In this document: piece after piece, positions 36,208 to 43,797 of the stretch
Position numbering within the stretch: position 1 is the stretch's first letter
How the letters are laid out: every line of letters starts with the position of its first letter
Origin: Myxococcus landrumus
GTDB taxonomy: Bacteria; Myxococcota; Myxococcia; Myxococcales; Myxococcaceae
NCBI RefSeq assembly: GCF_017301635.1
Contig: NZ_CP071091.1
Coordinates: 8,672,501-8,736,500 of the forward strand
DNA length: 64,000 nucleotides
Direction: 5' to 3'
Notes under the pieces: model-generated
What the model was told of the DNA's origin: nothing
Seen by the model: only the letters and a program-made list of their open reading frames with translations
Database searches by the model: none
Translations under genes and position numbers: made by a program

Positions 36208-37011
36208 ATGCTGCGGCGTTATCTGCGGTTGTTCGGTGTCCAGCTGAAGGCCTCCACCCTCCAGGCGCTCCAGTACCGCGTGGACTTCTTCACCGAGGGC
36301 TTCACGTCCCTGTGCTGGACGTTCACCGCGCTGGCGCCGCTGTTCGTGGTGTATGGCGGCCGGCCGGAGGTGGAGGGCTGGAGCTTCGGCCAGGCGCTCC
36401 TGGTGGTGGGCTGGTTCACCCTGCTGCAAGGCATCCTCGAGGGCGCCATCAACCCCAGCCTCACGGGGGTGGTGGAGCACATCCGCAAGGGCACGCTGGA
36501 CTTCGTGCTGCTCAAGCCCGCGGATGCGCAGTTCCTGGTGTCGACGCAGCGCTTCTTGCCGTGGCGCGCCTTCAACGTGCTCACGGGGGTAGGGCTCTTT
36601 TTCTACGCCTTCAGCCTGCTGGGCCACGGGCCGTCGCCGCTGGGCGTGTTGACGTCACTGGTATTGCTGGGCACGAGCACGCTGCTCTTGTATTCGCTGT
36701 GGATATTGACGGTGAGCGCCGCGTTCTTCGTGGTTCGGGTGGACAACCTCACGTATCTCTTCAGCTCCATCTTTGACTTCGCGCGTTGGCCGTCGTCCGT
36801 GTTCAAGGGCGTGGCACGCGGTGCGTTGACGCTTGTTTTCACGTACGTGATTCCCCTGGCCTTGATGACCACCTTCCCAGCGGAGGCGATGCTGGGACGG
36901 CTGCCGTTGACATCGCTGCTCGGGGCCGTCGTCGGCTCACTGGTATTCTCCTGGGTGGCGCGGCGCGTCTGGATTCGCTCCATCGGGCATTACACTTCCG
37001 CGAGCAGTTAA
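36208..37011 (+). CDS. ABC-2 permease subunit (COG3694/ABC2_membrane_6 type)
   Basis: This 267-residue partner permease starts 4 bases after the previous stop. It has the matching coupling motif GVVEHIRKGTLDFVLLKPADAQFLVS and six hydrophobic segments. LTYLFSSIFDFARWPSSVF resembles the TM4-5 loop of COG3694 proteins. The transported compound cannot be read from the sequence. Its stop is followed by a GC hairpin. Confidence 0.92.
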   Translation: MLRRYLRLFGVQLKASTLQALQYRVDFFTEGFTSLCWTFTALAPLFVVYGGRPEVEGWSFGQALLVVGWFTLLQGILEGAINPSLTGVVEHIRKGTLDFVLLKPADAQFLVSTQRFLPWRAFNVLTGVGLFFYAFSLLGHGPSPLGVLTSLVLLGTSTLLLYSLWILTVSAAFFVVRVDNLTYLFSSIFDFARWPSSVFKGVARGALTLVFTYVIPLALMTTFPAEAMLGRLPLTSLLGAVVGSLVFSWVARRVWIRSIGHYTSASS

Positions 37012-37028
37012 TCCCTCTCATGACTCAT

Positions 37029-37050
37029 GGTGGGGTGTCTCAGCCCCACC
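37029..37050 (+). terminator. Hairpin after the ABC exporter operon
   Basis: GGTGGGG (37029-37035) pairs with CCCCACC (37044-37050) around an 8-base loop, 17 bases after the last permease stop. No T run follows. Confidence 0.55.
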
Positions 37051-37167
37051 TGTCGCATGGAGTGGGTGAATCTTTTCACTGGGCGCCATGGCCTCCTTCC
37101 CTGGGATTGGGTAAGGCCCGCGTGTGCGGCTTTTCGGACGCACTCCCTCTGGGAAAGGACACCACCC

Positions 37168-39339
37168 ATGACTCGATGTATCGGGCTCGGCCGACTGGCC
37201 GCGCTTCTGACTGCGTTTGTCCTCGCGGGATGTTCTGACGAAGTCACGACACCGTCGTGGGAGGCCCAGGCCCAGCATGAGGAGCTGACGCAAGGCTGGA
37301 CACCGACAGTGAGCATGTCGCTTCAGCGCATGGACCACACGGCGACGGTGCTTCGCTCCGGACTGGTGTTGGTGGTGGGCGGGCAGTCTTCGTCGAACGC
37401 GGAGCTGTATGACGTGAAGAACGCGCGGTGGTTGTCGGCGGGTTCGCTGAGCGCGGCGCGGCGCCGGCACACGGCGACGCTGCTGGGCAACGGCAAGGTG
37501 CTCGTCGTGGGCGGGGACTCCGGTGTGTCGGTGACGGGCACGGCGGAGGTGTATGACCCGTCGATGGGCGGTTGGACGGCGGCGGGGAACCTGGACTCGC
37601 TGCGCTCGGGGCACACGGCGACGTTGATTCAAGGCGGGAAGGTGTTGGTGGTGGGCGGGGAGAACGGCGCGGGCGCGGGGCTGGCCACGGCGCAGGTGTT
37701 CGACCCGGCGGCGGGGACGTGGTCGACGACGGGGAGCATGAGCAGGCCCCGGGTCGGGCACACGGCGACGTTGATACCGGGGGGGAAGGTGCTGGTGACG
37801 GGCGGGCGGCAGGGGCCGCGCGGTGCATTCCTACGTGATGCGGAGCTGTATGAGCCGAGCACCGGGCAATGGAGTCCGGTGGCGATGATGCTCAGCGCGC
37901 GTTCGGGGCACAGCGCGACGTTGTTGTTGTCGGGGAAGGTGCTGGTGGCGGGCGGGTTCGTGGATGAGCTCACGGCGTCGAGGAGCGCGGAGCTGTTCGA
38001 CGTCGCGGCGGGGTGGGTGCCGGTGGCGCAGTTGATGCCGGAGGAGCGGGCGCAGCACACGGCCACGTTGCTGCATTCGGGGGAGGTGCTCGTCAGCGGT
38101 GGGACGGATGGAAACGACCCGTATCTGCAGAGCGCGGCGATGTTCGACCCGACGATGGGGCGATGGAATCCGGTGGGGGCGATGGGGGCGAGCCGGCTGG
38201 GGCATACCGCCACGCTGTTGCAGCAGGGGGAGGTGCTGGTGACGGGCGGGAGTCCGGATGGAGTGCAGCGTTCATCCACGGCCGAGCGGTTCTCGGTGCC
38301 CACGCCTCCCTGGCGTTCGACGGCGAGCCTCGGGGCGGCTCGGTATCACCACTCGGTGACGGTGTTGGAGTCGGGGCGGGTGTTGGTGGCGGGGGGGACG
38401 GCGACGGGAGGCAGCGGCGTCACGGGCTCGGAGCTCTATGACGAGAGTCTTTCGACGTGGTCTTCGACGGGGGGATTGAACACCGCGCGGTTCCTGCACA
38501 CGGCGACGCGGCTGCCTTCCGGGAAGGTGCTGGCGGCGGGAGGGCAGGGGAGTGGGTCCATCTTCTTGTCGTCGGCGGAGGTGTATGACCCGGTGCGAGG
38601 GGTGTGGGAAAGCACGGGAGGGATGACGGGGGTTCGCTCGCGTCACACGGCGACGTTGCTGGCGTCGGGGCAGGTGTTGCTGACGGGCGGACGGAGCGCG
38701 CCGAGCTTCGGCAGCATCCTGTCGTCGGCGGAGTTGTTCGACCCGCCTTCAGGGACGTGGCGAATCACCGGGGCGATGAACACGCGGCGGGTGAATCACA
38801 CGGCGACGCCGCTGTCGTCGGGGAAGGTGTTGGTGGCGGGCGGGACGACGCCTTCGGGGGACACGGCGTCGGCGGAGCTGTACGACCTGCACACGGGGCA
38901 GTGGACGCCGACGGGGCCGATGGCGGGGACGCGCTATGGGCACATCGCGGTGGCGTTGCCGGGCGGCAAGGTGTTGGTGGCGGGAGGGTGGGGAGTGGGT
39001 GGGGCACTGGCCTCGGCGGAGCTCTATGACCCGGCGACGGAGACCTGGTCGAGCGTGGCTCCGATGGCGAGCAGTCGCTATGCGGCGATGGCGGTGGTGT
39101 TGGCGTCGGGGCGGGTATTGGTGTTGGGCGGCGACGCGGGGGCCGCGACGGGGCTGCTGGCGACGGCGGAGGTGTTCGACCCGGGGACGGGGCAGTGGAC
39201 GTCGGGCGGGGCCATGTCGAACGCGCTGGTGAACGCGGCGGCGGTGCGACTGGTCAACTCGGAGCGCGTGCTGGTCGCGGGCGGGCTGGGGTCCAGCGGC
39301 GCGCTCTCGTCGGCGGAGCTGTACACCCCGGCGCCGTGA
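37168..39339 (+). CDS. Kelch-repeat lipoprotein with about 14 tandem units
   Basis: The protein has 723 residues from ATG 37168. A signal peptide ends at Cys22 (FVLAGC), so it should be lipidated. The rest is ~14 repeats of about 45-50 residues, each with HTATLL-like, GKVLVVGG-like, SAELYDP-like and WT/WS elements, the galactose-oxidase/Kelch blade signature (GG pair and W). Fourteen units would make two seven-bladed propellers. Myxobacteria carry many such proteins, whose functions (surface binding, adhesion) are mostly unknown. The DNA is likewise repetitive. It is followed by a strong hairpin. Confidence 0.9.
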   Translation: MTRCIGLGRLAALLTAFVLAGCSDEVTTPSWEAQAQHEELTQGWTPTVSMSLQRMDHTATVLRSGLVLVVGGQSSSNAELYDVKNARWLSAGSLSAARRRHTATLLGNGKVLVVGGDSGVSVTGTAEVYDPSMGGWTAAGNLDSLRSGHTATLIQGGKVLVVGGENGAGAGLATAQVFDPAAGTWSTTGSMSRPRVGHTATLIPGGKVLVTGGRQGPRGAFLRDAELYEPSTGQWSPVAMMLSARSGHSATLLLSGKVLVAGGFVDELTASRSAELFDVAAGWVPVAQLMPEERAQHTATLLHSGEVLVSGGTDGNDPYLQSAAMFDPTMGRWNPVGAMGASRLGHTATLLQQGEVLVTGGSPDGVQRSSTAERFSVPTPPWRSTASLGAARYHHSVTVLESGRVLVAGGTATGGSGVTGSELYDESLSTWSSTGGLNTARFLHTATRLPSGKVLAAGGQGSGSIFLSSAEVYDPVRGVWESTGGMTGVRSRHTATLLASGQVLLTGGRSAPSFGSILSSAELFDPPSGTWRITGAMNTRRVNHTATPLSSGKVLVAGGTTPSGDTASAELYDLHTGQWTPTGPMAGTRYGHIAVALPGGKVLVAGGWGVGGALASAELYDPATETWSSVAPMASSRYAAMAVVLASGRVLVLGGDAGAATGLLATAEVFDPGTGQWTSGGAMSNALVNAAAVRLVNSERVLVAGGLGSSGALSSAELYTPAP
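37310..39290 (+). repeat. Tandem ~145-base repeats within the Kelch gene
   Basis: The segments encoding HTAT...GKVLV.GG recur about every 140-155 bases with obvious DNA similarity (variants of CACACGGCGACG and GGGAAGGTGCTGGTGGCGGGCGG). Copies are diverged rather than identical. Such repeats can recombine to change blade number. Confidence 0.75.
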
Positions 39340-39345
39340 GGTGAC

Positions 39346-39377
39346 GGGCCCGCGTCCGAGTCGGGGGCGCGGGTCCC
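39346..39377 (+). terminator. Terminator-like hairpin after Kelch gene
   Basis: GGGCCCGCG (39346-39354) pairs with CGCGGG-T-CCC (39368-39377) with one bulged T, starting six bases after the stop. The stem is long and very GC-rich. Confidence 0.6.
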
Positions 39378-39435
39378 TGAGGCAAGCGTCAGGCGATGGC
39401 CCCATGGACAACGAGGCCGTCGTGGCATCCATTAA

Positions 39436-39765
39436 TCAATGGTGCGATGCGGAGATGGCACGTCGTTGCCAATACATGGGGCGGCGACGTTCATGCGCGA
39501 TGGCGAGAATAGTGACCTGCTCGTCGACGACGATGTAGGGGAGGACGAAAGGGAAGCGCTCCATGTGAAACCGATGAACGCCAGCGGCTTGGGCTTGTGC
39601 ACCGGGCCACAGTGGGGCCAGGCGCGGACTCACGGAGATGGCCTCAACGCTTCATCGGAGCTCCGCGAGGAATTCAACTCCCAATCCGTCGCGCTTGTCT
39701 TCGTACCACTCCACCGTGGTCTGTGCTTCCTGAATGGCGTCCGGATGGAGATGGACGGAGGTCAT
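39436..39765 (-). pseudogene. RelE/ParE-family toxin gene interrupted by an in-frame TGA
   Basis: Translating the reverse strand from ATG 39765 gives MTSVHLHPDAIQEAQTTVEW, then YEDKRDGLGVEFLAELR, a stop (TGA at 39652-39654), and the same frame continues SVEAISVSPRLAPLWP ... HRFHMERFPFVLPYIVVDEQ ... AIAHERRRPMYWQRR to a natural stop. Joined, it is a complete ~109-residue RelE/ParE toxin with the usual RFPF..Y and HxRRxPxYW motifs. A CGA-to-TGA change is the simplest explanation. The start overlaps the antitoxin stop by one base (TGATG). GC is ~60 % in the one line counted. Confidence 0.85.
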
Positions 39766-40004
39766 CAGCGGCGGTGCCTCAGCCGACCTGCAATCTGCTG
39801 CTCCGCGGTGTCCCAGGAGACCGTTTCGACACGGCCCTCACGGATATCCGTCGCTCTCCGGTCGAGTTCCCGTGACCACTCTGACTCGGTGTCGCCGCTC
39901 TCGTCAGGGTCGTCGAGGCTGCGCAGCAGCTCACGGGCGACCTCTGCGCGTTCCTCGGCAGGGAGGCTCAAGACACTTGTGAGCAACTCGTCCTTGGTAG
40001 ACAT
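39765..40004 (-). CDS. Addiction-module antitoxin (PF09720-type)
   Basis: This 79-residue acidic protein begins MSTKDELLTSVLSLPAEERAEVARELLRSLDD, the characteristic opening of the 'putative addiction module component' family. It ends with a toxin-binding segment (WDTAEQQIAGRLRHRR). It is upstream of, and overlaps, the RelE/ParE toxin remnant, as in type II modules. It looks intact although its toxin is broken. An AGGA lies about 8 bases before ATG 40004. In such modules the antitoxin may also repress the operon. Confidence 0.85.
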   Translation of the reverse strand: MSTKDELLTSVLSLPAEERAEVARELLRSLDDPDESGDTESEWSRELDRRATDIREGRVETVSWDTAEQQIAGRLRHRR

Positions 40005-40071
40005 GACGTGAATCCTACTGGGCCACGTTGCGGTTGGCATCAGGGACTGTCGCTCGCTGGACCCTCACGCG

Positions 40072-40962
40072 TCATGCCCCCGGCGGTGGTGCCTCGGTCT
40101 CCTCGGATTCCACGCCGTAGTAGGCCAGACACTCCACCTCGCGGCCTCGCACCACGCGCCGTCCATCCAGCGGCCCACCATGCGCGGTGACGACGGTGCA
40201 CTGACCTTCCGCATCGTCCTTGTCGAAGTACAGCACCACCCACTCGCGCGTCGCGTTCCGCTGATGCGCCACCGCCGTGTTCGAGAACAGCGGCCGCACC
40301 CGCCACCCGTCCACCGTGCGCTGCATCACCGGCAGCCACGCCTCACCCGTGGGATTGAAGCGCCGGGGCGCGATGGTCCGCAGCGCCCCCGCCGCCGCCT
40401 TCCTCCGGTACTCCTCATCCACCTGCAGCAACACCCCCACCTCGGGTCGAGGCCCCTCCCGCTTGCGCGCAATCCCTCGCCGTGCCCGTCCCAGCCGCGC
40501 CGCCAGCAGGTCCCTCACCTGTTGCCCGCGCCGCGGCCCGAAGCCCTCCACCCGCTCCAGGTGCCCGTCATGCGCCGCCTGCTCCAACTCCTCGAGCGTG
40601 CGCACCCCCAGCTCCTCGTGAATCCGCCGAGCCAGCTCCGGCCCTATCCCCGGCACACTGGCGAGCAACTGCTCGGGCGAGGACTCCTGCTCCAGCCGCT
40701 CCAACAGCTCCAACTGCCCCGTCCGCACCAGCTCCGTCACCGCCGCCGCGATGCTCTTGCCCACCCCCGGCAGGCCCTTCAGCCCCGCCTTGCCTTTCGA
40801 GGCGAGCACCTCCGCCACCGACTCCGGCCAGCGCGCAATCGTCGCCGCCGCCTTGCGATACGCCGTCACCCGGAACGGCATCGCGTCCTGCTCCTCCAGC
40901 AGGTCCGCCACCCGCTCCAGCGCATCCGCGATGTCGATGTTGTCCTTCCACCCGACGCCCAT
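40072..40962 (-). CDS. Helix-hairpin-helix DNA-binding protein (PolX N-terminal region-like)
   Basis: The protein has 296 residues. Residues ~5-90 match the 8-kDa-like N-domain of family X polymerases (NIDIADALERVADLLEEQDAMPFRVTAYRKAA). Helix-hairpin-helix elements follow (GLKGLPGVGKSIAAAVTELV, LASVPGIGPELARRIHEELG, VEGFGPRRGQQVRDLL). Instead of the nucleotidyltransferase palm, the C-terminal ~110 residues are different (NPTGEAWLPVMQRTVDGWRVRPLFSN and VVLYFDKDDAEGQCTVVTAHGG) and unrecognised. It probably binds damaged or branched DNA without polymerising. ATG 40962 has AAGGAG close by (2-base gap); GTG 41001 is an alternative. Confidence 0.8.
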   Translation of the reverse strand: MGVGWKDNIDIADALERVADLLEEQDAMPFRVTAYRKAAATIARWPESVAEVLASKGKAGLKGLPGVGKSIAAAVTELVRTGQLELLERLEQESSPEQLLASVPGIGPELARRIHEELGVRTLEELEQAAHDGHLERVEGFGPRRGQQVRDLLAARLGRARRGIARKREGPRPEVGVLLQVDEEYRRKAAAGALRTIAPRRFNPTGEAWLPVMQRTVDGWRVRPLFSNTAVAHQRNATREWVVLYFDKDDAEGQCTVVTAHGGPLDGRRVVRGREVECLAYYGVESEETEAPPPGA

Positions 40963-41031
40963 GGCTCCTTGAACCTGGAGCGTCGGGTAGAGGACCGCCA
41001 CCGCCCAACCGGGCAGGAGAGCGCCCGTTCC

Positions 41032-41430
41032 TCAGGGCGCCCCGTCCGCGACCACCGCGTCCGCCTCGATTTCCACCAGCATCTCCGGCGAGATGAGCTT
41101 GCTCACCTCCACCATCGACGTGACGGGCCGGATGTTCGCGAAGAACTCCCCGTGCGCCCGGCCAATCTCCTCCCAGCGGGAGATGTCCGTCACGAACATC
41201 CGCGTCCGCACCACGTCCTTCATCCCCGCCCCCACTGCCTGGAGCGCCGCCTCGATGTTCCGCAGCACCTGGACGGCCTGCCGGTAGGCATCCCCGGCCC
41301 CGACCACCTGCCCGGACTCGTCCGTGGCCGTGGTCCCCGCGACACTGATGAACGGCCCGACCCGCACCGCGCGCGAATATCCCACGCGAGGCTCCCAAGG
41401 GGTCCCGGTCGAGTAATGGGTCCTCTGCAT
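41032..41430 (-). CDS. RidA-family protein (enamine/imine deaminase)
   Basis: The product has 132 residues. It shows the YjgF/RidA layout: YSTGTPWEPRVGYSRAVRVGPFISVAGTTA, AYRQAVQVLRNIEAALQAVGA, VVRTRMFVTDI with the conserved Arg, and VSKLISPEMLVEIEADAV with the end Glu. RidA hydrolyses reactive 2-aminoacrylate-type enamines. GGGAGGCAGGT just before ATG 41430 is a strong Shine-Dalgarno, which fixes the start; the longer frame is antisense to prfC. It is divergent from prfC. Confidence 0.93.
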   Translation of the reverse strand: MQRTHYSTGTPWEPRVGYSRAVRVGPFISVAGTTATDESGQVVGAGDAYRQAVQVLRNIEAALQAVGAGMKDVVRTRMFVTDISRWEEIGRAHGEFFANIRPVTSMVEVSKLISPEMLVEIEADAVVADGAP

Positions 41431-41547
41431 ACCTGCCTCCCAAGGCGAGAAAGTGTGGCCTGACCCTCCCATGGTGACCCATCTGTCCACCAGGGGGCTC
41501 CTTGCGGGCTGCAAGGAAACACGGCCCGTGGTAGTTGGCCCCGGGTC

Positions 41548-43173
41548 ATGACGAACGAGCTCGACAGGGAGGTCGCCCGGCGGCGCACCTTCGCGATCAT
41601 CTCCCACCCCGACGCGGGCAAGACCACGCTCACGGAGAAGCTGCTGCTCTACGGCGGCGCCATCCACCTGGCCGGCAGCGTGAAGGCCAAGCGAGCGCGG
41701 CGCCACGCCACCAGCGACTGGATGGAGCTGGAGAAGGAGCGCGGCATCTCCGTCACCTCGTCCGTCCTCCAGTTCGTGTACCGGGACCACGCGGTCAACC
41801 TGCTGGACACCCCGGGCCACCAGGACTTCTCCGAGGACACCTACCGCACCCTCGCCGCCGCGGACGCCGCGGTGATGCTCATCGACGCGGCCAAGGGCGT
41901 CGAGCCCCAGACGAAGAAGCTCTTCAAGGTGTGCCGCATGCGCGGCATCCCCATCTTCACCTTCGTCAACAAGCTGGACCGCTACGGCCGCGAGCCGCTC
42001 GAGCTGATGAACGAGCTGGAGCAGGTGCTTGGCATCCGCTCCTACCCGATGAACTGGCCCATCGGCATGGGGCCCGAGTTCCGCGGCGTCTATGACCGCC
42101 AGGCCCGCGTCGTCCACGTCTTCTCCGCCGAGGGCTCCCACGGTGAATCCGAGGTCGCCGAGCGCTCGGTCGCCATCGACTCGGATGAAATCAAGACGGT
42201 GCTCACGGACTCGGAGCTGGCGAAGCTCCACGAGGACATCGAACTGCTCGACATCGGCGGCGACGAGTTCACCCGCGAGAAGAGCGACCAGGGCCAGTTG
42301 ACGCCCATGTTCTTCGGCAGCGCGATGACGAACTTCGGCGTGCGCCCGTTCCTCGACGCGTTCCTGGACCTGGCCCCCGCGCCCACCTCGCGCCTGACGA
42401 CGAACGGCCCTCGCGAGCCGAACAACCCCAAGTTCGCGGGCTTCGTCTTCAAGATTCAGGCGAACATGGACCCCGCGCACCGCGACCGCATCGCCTTCAT
42501 GCGCGTGGTGAGCGGCCGCTACGTCAAGGGCATGAACGCGTTCCACTCGCGGCTGGGCAAGGAAGTGCGCCTGGCCAAGCCCAGCCAGTTCATGGCCGCC
42601 GAGCGCACCGCGATTGAAGACGCCTGGCCCGGCGACGTCATCGGCTTGTTCGACCCGGGGCAGTACCGCATCGGCGACACCCTGGCGGAGGGCTCCGACG
42701 TGGAGTTCGAGGGCGTGCCGCGCTTCAGCCCGGAGTACTTCGCCGTGGTGCGCTCCAAGGACCCGCTGCGCCGCAAGCAGATGGAGAAGGGCCTGGAGCA
42801 GCTCTCGGAAGAGGGCACCGTGCAAATCTTCCAGCAGCTCGCCATGGGCATGAAGGACCCGATTGTCGGCGTGGTCGGCGCCCTCCAGTTCGAGGTCCTC
42901 CAGTACCGGCTGGAGCACGAGTACGGGGCGAAGATTGCCCTGGACCGGCTGCCCTTCAGCCACGCGCGCTGGGTGGTGGGGCCGAACTTCGACCCCAAGT
43001 CCTTCGACTGGGAAGGCAACCGTCAGACGGTGCAGGACCGCGACGGGCTGCCCCTGGTGCTCTTCCGCGACGACTGGGCGCTCCAGCACGCCGAGGACAA
43101 GCACCCGGAGCTGAAGTTCCTCAACGAGGCGCCGCAGCTGCGAAAGCTCGCCGCGCTCGCCTCGGGGAGCTGA
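41548..43173 (+). CDS. prfC: Peptide chain release factor 3
   Basis: This 541-residue GTPase has P-loop SHPDAGKTT (residues 19-27), switch I KRARRHATSDWMELEKERGIS, switch II DTPGHQDFSEDTYR and NKLD in FVNKLDRYG. RF3 releases RF1/RF2 from the ribosome after termination. Length and motif order, including domain III LGKEVRLAKPSQFMA, match RF3 rather than EF-G. It is convergent with the next gene with only 7 bases between. Confidence 0.96.
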   Translation: MTNELDREVARRRTFAIISHPDAGKTTLTEKLLLYGGAIHLAGSVKAKRARRHATSDWMELEKERGISVTSSVLQFVYRDHAVNLLDTPGHQDFSEDTYRTLAAADAAVMLIDAAKGVEPQTKKLFKVCRMRGIPIFTFVNKLDRYGREPLELMNELEQVLGIRSYPMNWPIGMGPEFRGVYDRQARVVHVFSAEGSHGESEVAERSVAIDSDEIKTVLTDSELAKLHEDIELLDIGGDEFTREKSDQGQLTPMFFGSAMTNFGVRPFLDAFLDLAPAPTSRLTTNGPREPNNPKFAGFVFKIQANMDPAHRDRIAFMRVVSGRYVKGMNAFHSRLGKEVRLAKPSQFMAAERTAIEDAWPGDVIGLFDPGQYRIGDTLAEGSDVEFEGVPRFSPEYFAVVRSKDPLRRKQMEKGLEQLSEEGTVQIFQQLAMGMKDPIVGVVGALQFEVLQYRLEHEYGAKIALDRLPFSHARWVVGPNFDPKSFDWEGNRQTVQDRDGLPLVLFRDDWALQHAEDKHPELKFLNEAPQLRKLAALASGS

Positions 43174-43180
43174 GCGCGGG

Positions 43181-43723
43181 CTACTTGTAGACGTTCACCG
43201 TGCCGCCACGGTGAGCGGAGTCCCGAAGGACCAGGCCCTCCTTGTAGAGGCGGGCCGCCTTGGGGCCGACGAAGAAGTCCTTCGGCTGTCCTCGGCGGAA
43301 GGTCTTCTTCACGTACTCCTCAATCTCCAGGAACAGGCGCCGGAAGCGGTCCGGCGCCGCGTTCTTCCGGCCCGTCTGCGCGGTGATGTCCAGCTCCGCC
43401 CAGAGGCTGCCGCTGACCAGCTCGCCCTCTTCGTTGGTGCGGCAGCGCTCCATGAAGATGACGGGGGAGCGCACCTCGTCCACGCGCCAGTAGCCCTTGT
43501 CCGGGCCGCGCTTCATCTTGTCGACGATGGCGGGGCCCAGCTCGCTCGCCACCAGGTACATGTCCTCCTGGGGGAGCTTCTCGATGTTGTCCTGGTGGGC
43601 GCGGAACGTCTTCCAGTCCTCGGGGACGCGGCGGGGGTACACCTCCAGGACGAAGCGCTCCAGGAAGCGGAAGAAGGCGACCTCGTCGTCGGGGGTCATG
43701 AAGAACTGGATGACATTGGCCAT
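43181..43723 (-). CDS. Hypothetical protein, 180 residues
   Basis: I do not recognise a family. The protein is soluble, mixed alpha/beta, with MANVIQFFMTPDDEVAFFRFLERF at the N-terminus and a Lys/Arg-rich C-terminus (IEEYVKKTFRRGQPKDFFVGPKAARLYKEG). There is no signal peptide or membrane helix. GAGGG lies ahead of ATG 43723. It reads like a well-kept myxobacterial gene, as the codon pattern and start/stop context are normal. It is divergent from the M32 carboxypeptidase. Confidence 0.7.
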   Translation of the reverse strand: MANVIQFFMTPDDEVAFFRFLERFVLEVYPRRVPEDWKTFRAHQDNIEKLPQEDMYLVASELGPAIVDKMKRGPDKGYWRVDEVRSPVIFMERCRTNEEGELVSGSLWAELDITAQTGRKNAAPDRFRRLFLEIEEYVKKTFRRGQPKDFFVGPKAARLYKEGLVLRDSAHRGGTVNVYK

Positions 43724-43797
43724 TGCCGGGCCCTCATATCCTTGTGCCCCTCGCGGCGAAAGCCCGGGGTGAGGCCCCCTGTTATAGAGAGAGCCCC

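Noticed and set aside
37310..39290. Regular repeats as a CRISPR array
   Set aside because: The ~145-base period, full coding frame and Kelch signatures show protein repeats; CRISPR repeats would be 24-48 bases with unique spacers.
39652..39654. TGA as a selenocysteine codon in the RelE/ParE toxin
   Set aside because: RelE/ParE toxins have no Sec, the residue position is not Cys in the family, and no SECIS-like hairpin follows. A nonsense mutation is simpler.
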